DNA from: an uncultured Lachnospiraceae bacterium
GTDB taxonomy: Bacteria > Bacillota > Clostridia > Lachnospirales > Lachnospiraceae
Direction: 5' to 3'
Assembly (NCBI GenBank): GCA_902775485.1
Contig: CACYMJ010000018.1
Coordinates: forward strand, 1-38,267
DNA: 38,267 nt
Shown here piece after piece: positions 34,075 through 38,267 of this stretch (its first letter is position 1; the number at the start of each line of letters is the position of its first letter). The notes below the pieces were generated by a model. The model was given only the letters and a program-made list of their open reading frames with translations, did no database searches and was not told where the DNA came from. Both the position numbers and the translations under genes were made by a program.

Positions 34075-35987
34075 ACGATCCTCCTGATACTCCTGCGGTA
34101 AAGCAGCATTCCCTGCTCCACCTGACCTTTAACCTGTCCCTCATATGTTCCGCCAACTTCGCCGATGACATCCCACTCTTCAAATATCACGGCAAACAGC
34201 AGTCCGATCCTGAGCTTCAGAACAGCATTGTCATCAAATGAATTACCGAGGTTGACATACCAGTTGCCGTCGCGTCTTCTCATTAACCTCACCGCACAGA
34301 ATTCAAATACCTCATCATGCTCCTCGACCTCGCCGAAAACAATGACTCCGAAGAACAGGAAGAAGATCGCCAGCGCCGTCAGCAAAAGTGCGGATACGGC
34401 TATTGTTGCATAGCCTGCGTTCGTTGAAAAAAAGCCCTTCTCATATTCCTGCTCACGGTATTCTCCGTCCACAGCCAGATCCCCGGCCTCATACATATTC
34501 GGTCTGTCCTCGGTCTCTACACTCTCCGGCTGCGATGCCGGATCCTCCGGCCCTATCCCGGTATCCTCATCGTCGATAAGGTAGAGCACACCGTTTTTTG
34601 TGACGTAATTCCCGCTGCCTGTCTGCCTGGTCACGGATGATGAACCTGTCATGCCGGATGATGATCCGGACTTTGACGACGGTCCTGTTTTGGAAGATGA
34701 CCCGGATGTCCCTCCGCTCCTGCCTCCGGTTCTTCCTTCATTTGCTGCCGGTATCTTCTCATCACCCCTGCCGTCATCGTGCCCCGGGATCTCACCCTTG
34801 TATACCGTTTCCCCGCTGCCGGGTCTGGGCGCCGATGTTGATGATGATCTTCCCGGCGCTGATGATGAAGAGGACGGCTGCGGCGTATACGAAGATGATG
34901 ACGACGACGGTCTGTATTCGGTCTTTCCGCCTCCGGAAGGTATTACCGGGGACGGGGTGGGCGCGTGCGGCGTCGGAGTTGCGGGTACAACGGTTGGTGT
35001 GGGGCTTGCGGGTACGACGGTAGGTGACGCCGTAGGAGAAGGTGTTGCCGGAGGCGGTGTCGGAGCAGCCGTCGGAGGAGGTGTCGGAACGGATGTCACT
35101 GACGGCATATTGATATATACGGTATCCGTATATACCTTCTGCCCGAACGTTCCGTTCAGCTCGCAGCGCACCTTCATGTCCTTCATGTATGCACTTACAT
35201 TCCTGATGCGAAGTTCGGTGGTCGAGCTGCCATAGTAGGTCTCGCCCCAGCTGCCGGCTCCGTCATCGATATTCTCCCACGTTCCGTTGACGTTTCTCTG
35301 CCATTTATAATAGTTCTGGGAAATGTAGTCCTTATCTATGTATCTTTGCAGTTTGAAATTAAATGACGCGTTATCCCCGGGGGCGGCCGTGACCGAGCAC
35401 GGATGCGATATGAACACAACGGTCTTTATACGGTATGTCAGCTTATCTATCGTCACGATATCCCCTATCTTCCTGCCGCATGAAGGACATATCACCTTCG
35501 GATCCTGATCGAGTTCCATACCCAGACGTATCGGATGCGACAGGTTGTCAAAGTCATATCCCGATGAATACAGATCATTATGCGAAAGCACGGTGCCGCT
35601 TCTCGAATACAGCTCATAACCGTCATCCTCCTCAAAAAAAGTCCTGATAAAATACGGCAGGTTTGTCTTGGATATCTCGTTGCACGTCGCACAGCCTCCT
35701 CCCACCTGCGGTGTCCCGTAACTCATCGAATCGGCATACAACGGGAAGATGCGTGTCTCAAGGAAGCTGACCTTCGGAACTCCGTTTGTCTCACATCTGA
35801 AGTGAACGTGCGAGATCTCCTTCTCCACCATTTCCGGTTGTCCCTGAACCGGCCTTTCCGTATCAGGCTGTTCAAACCGGCCGGCATCTCCCGTGTACAC
35901 CGTTCCCGCATATGAACGCACGGCGGTTGCGATCGTAAAGACCGCAAGTGTCGTGACCGTTTTAATCATCATCTTTGTTATTTTCAT
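34071..35987 (-). CDS. Secreted Ser/Pro-rich single-pass membrane protein with CxxC pairs and Ig-like domain
   Basis: This 638-residue protein has a signal peptide (IKTVTTLAVFTIATAVRSYAG). An N-terminal extracellular domain carries two CxxC pairs (GGCATCNE and VICPSCGRKIG), which could form a zinc site. An Ig-like domain follows (about 200-290, with PCSVTAAPGDNASFNF and KVRCELNG). Then comes a Pro/Thr linker with TPTVVPA repeats, a Ser/Gly-rich stretch, one transmembrane helix (about 555-582, ATIAVSALLLTALAIFFLFF) and a basic cytosolic domain of about 70 residues with RRRDGNWYVNLG. That tail is a plausible target or partner of the kinase encoded upstream. The start at ATG 35987 is set by GGAG 6 bases before it, inside the kinase gene, giving a 26-base overlap. 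I know no named family for the whole protein. Confidence 0.82.
   Translation of the reverse strand: MKITKMMIKTVTTLAVFTIATAVRSYAGTVYTGDAGRFEQPDTERPVQGQPEMVEKEISHVHFRCETNGVPKVSFLETRIFPLYADSMSYGTPQVGGGCATCNEISKTNLPYFIRTFFEEDDGYELYSRSGTVLSHNDLYSSGYDFDNLSHPIRLGMELDQDPKVICPSCGRKIGDIVTIDKLTYRIKTVVFISHPCSVTAAPGDNASFNFKLQRYIDKDYISQNYYKWQRNVNGTWENIDDGAGSWGETYYGSSTTELRIRNVSAYMKDMKVRCELNGTFGQKVYTDTVYINMPSVTSVPTPPPTAAPTPPPATPSPTASPTVVPASPTPTVVPATPTPHAPTPSPVIPSGGGKTEYRPSSSSSSYTPQPSSSSSAPGRSSSTSAPRPGSGETVYKGEIPGHDDGRGDEKIPAANEGRTGGRSGGTSGSSSKTGPSSKSGSSSGMTGSSSVTRQTGSGNYVTKNGVLYLIDDEDTGIGPEDPASQPESVETEDRPNMYEAGDLAVDGEYREQEYEKGFFSTNAGYATIAVSALLLTALAIFFLFFGVIVFGEVEEHDEVFEFCAVRLMRRRDGNWYVNLGNSFDDNAVLKLRIGLLFAVIFEEWDVIGEVGGTYEGQVKGQVEQGMLLYRRSIRRIV
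34981..35034 (-). repeat. 27-base direct repeat in the Pro/Thr linker
   Basis: Two near-identical 27-base units begin at 34981 and 35008 (each starting GCGGGTACAACGG or GCGGGTACGACGG on the plus strand). They encode the TPTVVPA and SPTVVPA units of the extracellular linker. They lie within a longer low-complexity stretch (about 34650-35100) coding for Ser-rich and Pro/Thr-rich sequence. Confidence 0.7.
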
Positions 35988-37461
35988 TATTATCTCCAAT
36001 CATTTTTTTATTCTGTTTTCTGACCGCCATCTTATCGCGGCCGACGGTTTCAAGCGCATCGATCCTCTCTCTTAATGCAGCCATTTCGTCATCGTTTTTG
36101 TATTTGTCTTCGGCCGTAAGACCATCGATCTCATCAGCGGCCATCTTCAGTACCGACAGATATTTTGTAAGCCCTTCGATACTGTCATCCTCATATTTTT
36201 CAAAACAGCACGCTATGAAGATCAGGTTTTCGTATTTTTCCTTCGATGGACTTCGTTTATATATGTCCGAAAACAGTTTTGAAACGATCCTTATGCTCTC
36301 TTCGGGATCATGATCAAAGCTTCTTTCCATATGACAAAGCCTCATATAATCCTCGGCCTCCGGATAATCATCCTTATCAAGCTTTGAAAAATAAGTCTGT
36401 GCGGTTGCGTAATCTTTGGATATGAGCATGGCGTTCATGGCAACTTCAAACATGAACTTCTGCTCACATTCGGCCGGCAGGCTTTTGCTGTTTATATATG
36501 CCTTTATCACTCCTATGGCCTGCGGGGTATACTGTCCCCCTTCCATATGTGCGGTCGCCTTTTCGACAAGTTCCAGCGAAGCTTTGTTCTGACGACGTGT
36601 CTTTATTATCTTTTCCGCGGCTGCAGCTCCAAGGATCAGGATGCCTGCTGCCACGGCTGTGTATACTATCTTCCTGCGTATTCTGTATGGACCGGATCTG
36701 ATATGTTTTATCTGCGTTAATACTTCTTGAGCATCGGCATACCGCTCGAGCGGTGAAAAAGCGGTGCACCCTGCCAGAAATGTTTTCTCCGACCTGCCAA
36801 GAACTGATGATGAGGCAATGTCGGCTCGGGCCTTGTCATGATCGGGATCGGGCGGTATTCCGCATCTGATGGCGTAGTATGTCATCCCGAATGCGTAGAT
36901 ATCGGCCGTAACGTCCATTCGGACATCCCGCCTGTACTGCTCCGGCGGAGAATAGCCTCTTGTTCCGATCGGTATCCTGTTTGCCATCAGAAGGCCCGCT
37001 ATCCCGAAATCTATAAGATGCGGCAGTCCCTCCTCATCTATGATGATATTCTCGGGCTTCAGGTCAAGATAAAGGATCGGCTCGTCGAGCGTATGAAGGT
37101 AATCAAGTGCACGGCATATATGGGATGCGATGTTCAGCGCCGATCTGCGGTCCATTCCCCTGCCCTTTGTCATGTCCCACAGGCATCTGCCCCTTACATA
37201 GTCACTGATCATGTATATATATCCGCCGTCCGCAAAGGCATCGTGTATCGCAGGGAACAGTTCAAAGCGCACCCTTCGCAGGGATTCGATCTCACTCCTG
37301 GCAAAACGGAGCGCACCCTGCGTGCCGACATTTATCACCTTCATTGCAAGCGTTCTTCCTATATGTCGGTCGGTAACGAGATAAACGCTGCTGGTCCCTC
37401 CCGAACCGATCCTGCTCTTAACCTCGTAGCGTCCCGCCACGACAGTACCGATCATGTTCAT
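35962..37461 (-). CDS. Transmembrane Ser/Thr protein kinase (PknB-like, non-RD) with helical extracellular domain
   Basis: This 499-residue protein has an N-terminal Hanks-type kinase domain (about 1-255): glycine loop GSGGTSSV (19-26), ATP-binding Lys41 in LAMKV, catalytic loop YLDLKPEN with Asp133, Lys135 and Asn138, DFG Asp151, and a short activation segment ending GTRGYSPPEQY. The HRD motif reads YLD, so the activating Arg is missing (non-RD). One transmembrane helix follows (about 267-285, VAAGILILGAAAA). The C-terminal part is helical and TPR-like (about 290-475), with no PASTA repeats. Phosphorylation of Ser/Thr in the cytosol is expected, perhaps in response to an external state. The ATG at 37461 has AAGGAG 5 bases upstream; the preceding in-frame TTG is less likely. 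It leads the three-gene block. Confidence 0.92.
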   Translation of the reverse strand: MNMIGTVVAGRYEVKSRIGSGGTSSVYLVTDRHIGRTLAMKVINVGTQGALRFARSEIESLRRVRFELFPAIHDAFADGGYIYMISDYVRGRCLWDMTKGRGMDRRSALNIASHICRALDYLHTLDEPILYLDLKPENIIIDEEGLPHLIDFGIAGLLMANRIPIGTRGYSPPEQYRRDVRMDVTADIYAFGMTYYAIRCGIPPDPDHDKARADIASSSVLGRSEKTFLAGCTAFSPLERYADAQEVLTQIKHIRSGPYRIRRKIVYTAVAAGILILGAAAAEKIIKTRRQNKASLELVEKATAHMEGGQYTPQAIGVIKAYINSKSLPAECEQKFMFEVAMNAMLISKDYATAQTYFSKLDKDDYPEAEDYMRLCHMERSFDHDPEESIRIVSKLFSDIYKRSPSKEKYENLIFIACCFEKYEDDSIEGLTKYLSVLKMAADEIDGLTAEDKYKNDDEMAALRERIDALETVGRDKMAVRKQNKKMIGDNNENNKDDD

Positions 37462-37496
37462 CAACTCTCCTTAGTGATACGTCTGTTTGCACCCCA

Positions 37497-37525
37497 AAAA
37501 TAAACCCGCCTGCAGGAGGCGTCAA
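37497..37525 (-). promoter_or_regulatory. Sigma-A promoter for the kinase operon
   Basis: TTGACG (37525-37520) and TATTTT (37502-37497) are spaced 17 bases apart on the minus strand. The spacer carries a small inverted repeat (CGCCT-CCTGC-AGGCG) that could be an operator. The predicted leader to the kinase ATG is about 30 bases. Confidence 0.6.
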
Positions 37526-37595
37526 TACGGTTTTTGAGATTCTACACTCATACAAGAACACCCGTAATATTACCGCTCATAAGGCCTGATAAATG

Positions 37596-37649
37596 ACAAA
37601 AATATATAAAAAAACACCGAAGACCGAAGTTACGGTCAACCGGTGTTTT
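37596..37649 (-). terminator. Rho-independent terminator after rseP
   Basis: On the minus strand AAAACACCG pairs with CGGTGTTTT, with an inner GACCG/CGGTC pairing around a TAACTT loop. It is followed by TTTTTTTATATATTTTTG. It begins about 20 bases past the rseP stop and separates it from the kinase operon. Confidence 0.85.
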
Positions 37650-37670
37650 GTCTATTATGCCATGCAGCGT

Positions 37671-38267
37671 TTATCCCACAAACAGTCTGGCTATATCGTT
37701 GTACATAACGACCACGAGAAGTATCAGTAACAGTCCGACCCCGACAAGCTGAATGGTCCCTTCAACCTTACTGTCTGCAGGCTTGCCTCTTACTGCCTCG
37801 TAGATCAAAAACAGAAGCTTTCCTCCGTCAAATGCCGGTATCGGAAAGAGGTTCACTATCCCTATGTTGGCCGACAGGAGAAGTGCAATGTTAAGCATGC
37901 TCACGACCACCGCAAGCGGTCCTGCCTGTTTCGCACTCTCGTACTCTTCTCCTACGATCTGTGCGGCACCCACCGGACCCGCCAGTTCGGAAACCTTTGC
38001 CTGACCCGCAAACAGCATCCTGAAACTCGAGAACGTCATCTTAACCATATACCTGACATACAGGTAGCTTGACTTTACTATATCGATCGCGCCTTTTTCC
38101 GCAGGCTCCTGCCCGCCGAATGTAACGCCTATCATGAACCTTCCGTATTCATTGTTCATCTTCGGGATGACTTCCAGCCCCATCGCGCGCAGGCGGGCCA
38201 GCTCCTTCTGGAACTTCTCGATGCTCCACGTGCCCTTCACGGCGAGCTCCGGGTGGCTGGGCAGGTA
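37671..38267 (-). CDS. rseP: RseP-type site-2 protease, C-terminal part
   Basis: The gene is cut by the right window edge, leaving 198 codons. From about codon 37 on it is a good RseP/RIP metalloprotease C-terminus: a membrane-associated region (SSYLYVRYMVKMTFSSFRML), the segment VSELAGPVGAAQIVGEEY, a transmembrane helix and NLFPIPAFDGGK, the family's second conserved motif that supplies the Asp ligand. A last transmembrane helix ends ARLFVG. The HExxH motif and PDZ domain would be upstream of the window. The family cleaves membrane-bound anti-sigma factors and signal-peptide remnants. The first ~36 visible codons do not look like RseP and are much richer in GC; they are treated separately. 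A terminator follows the stop. Confidence 0.88.
   Translation of the reverse strand, partial: YLPSHPELAVKGTWSIEKFQKELARLRAMGLEVIPKMNNEYGRFMIGVTFGGQEPAEKGAIDIVKSSYLYVRYMVKMTFSSFRMLFAGQAKVSELAGPVGAAQIVGEEYESAKQAGPLAVVVSMLNIALLLSANIGIVNLFPIPAFDGGKLLFLIYEAVRGKPADSKVEGTIQLVGVGLLLILLVVVMYNDIARLFVG
38160..38267. other. GC-rich terminal segment, possibly a chimeric join
   Basis: The last 108 bases contain about 67% G+C by my count, against roughly 45-50% in the adjacent rseP sequence. The minus-strand reading (LPSHPELAVKGTWSIEKF, then ELARLRAMGLEVIPK) uses almost only G/C-ending codons. It reads like a barrel-type enzyme segment rather than the PDZ end expected before the RseP C-terminus. The frame stays open across the join near 38155-38165. 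An assembly or amplification chimera is the simplest explanation; a recent recombination is the alternative. Confidence 0.55.

Noticed and set aside
34650-35100. Repetitive GC-rich tract that looked like a possible minisatellite or mobile remnant
   Set aside because: It keeps the reading frame and encodes a Ser/Gly and Pro/Thr linker typical of wall-spanning proteins, so it is coding low complexity, not a mobile element.
37526-37595. AT-rich gap between the kinase promoter and the rseP terminator
   Set aside because: I looked for a small gene or RNA and saw none; it appears to be ordinary intergenic sequence.

Overview
The window looks like a stretch of chromosome from a Clostridia bacterium, most likely a gut or rumen member of the Lachnospiraceae. 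The evidence is a PolC-type replicative polymerase, a GlnRS of the clostridial type, a DUF2225 protein, a canonical HrcA/CIRCE heat-shock operator, sigma-A-like promoters (TTGACA-17-TATTAT) and AAGGAGG-type ribosome binding sites. This placement is inference from protein families; I could not run a search. Every convincing gene is on the minus strand, so transcription runs from high to low coordinates. I saw no tRNA, rRNA, CRISPR array, insertion sequence or phage gene, and no gap longer than about 210 bases lacks a gene.

Read in the direction of transcription, the right edge holds the 3' part of a site-2 protease gene (rseP) closed by a strong terminator. Next is a separately promoted three-gene block at 31822-37461. 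It encodes a transmembrane Ser/Thr kinase, a secreted Ser/Pro-rich single-pass membrane protein with an Ig-like domain, and a secreted Ig-like-repeat protein. The first two genes overlap by 26 bases and the last two by 4. The block sits between rseP and ispG-polC, which are often neighbours in Firmicutes. After it comes an ispG-polC transcription unit that appears to continue into a GH26-like glycosidase, a PHP phosphoesterase and a diguanylate cyclase. Then valS, with its own promoter, leads into a FapA/DUF342 protein, a 49-residue small protein, a zinc-ribbon TPR membrane protein, a polytopic glycosyltransferase-like protein and a PurF-like protein.

A further promoter at 13859-13887 starts a hypothetical protein, glnS, a DUF2225 protein, a small membrane-anchored helical protein and a PrsA-like lipoprotein foldase. 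htpG follows, with a sigma-A promoter and a perfect CIRCE operator that overlaps the last codons of the foldase gene, and it ends in a strong terminator. The left part holds a degenerate receiver-domain protein, a class A penicillin-binding protein, yigZ, mgtE and the 5' end of typA.

Translational coupling is a theme: five junctions are 4-base ATGA overlaps (9861, 18231, 18377, 23815, 34071). The main points for a second look are the kinase/surface-protein block, the PurF homologue without glutaminase residues, the CIRCE operator inside a coding end, the unlisted 49-residue protein, and an abrupt rise in GC over the last ~108 bases that may mark a chimeric contig end.
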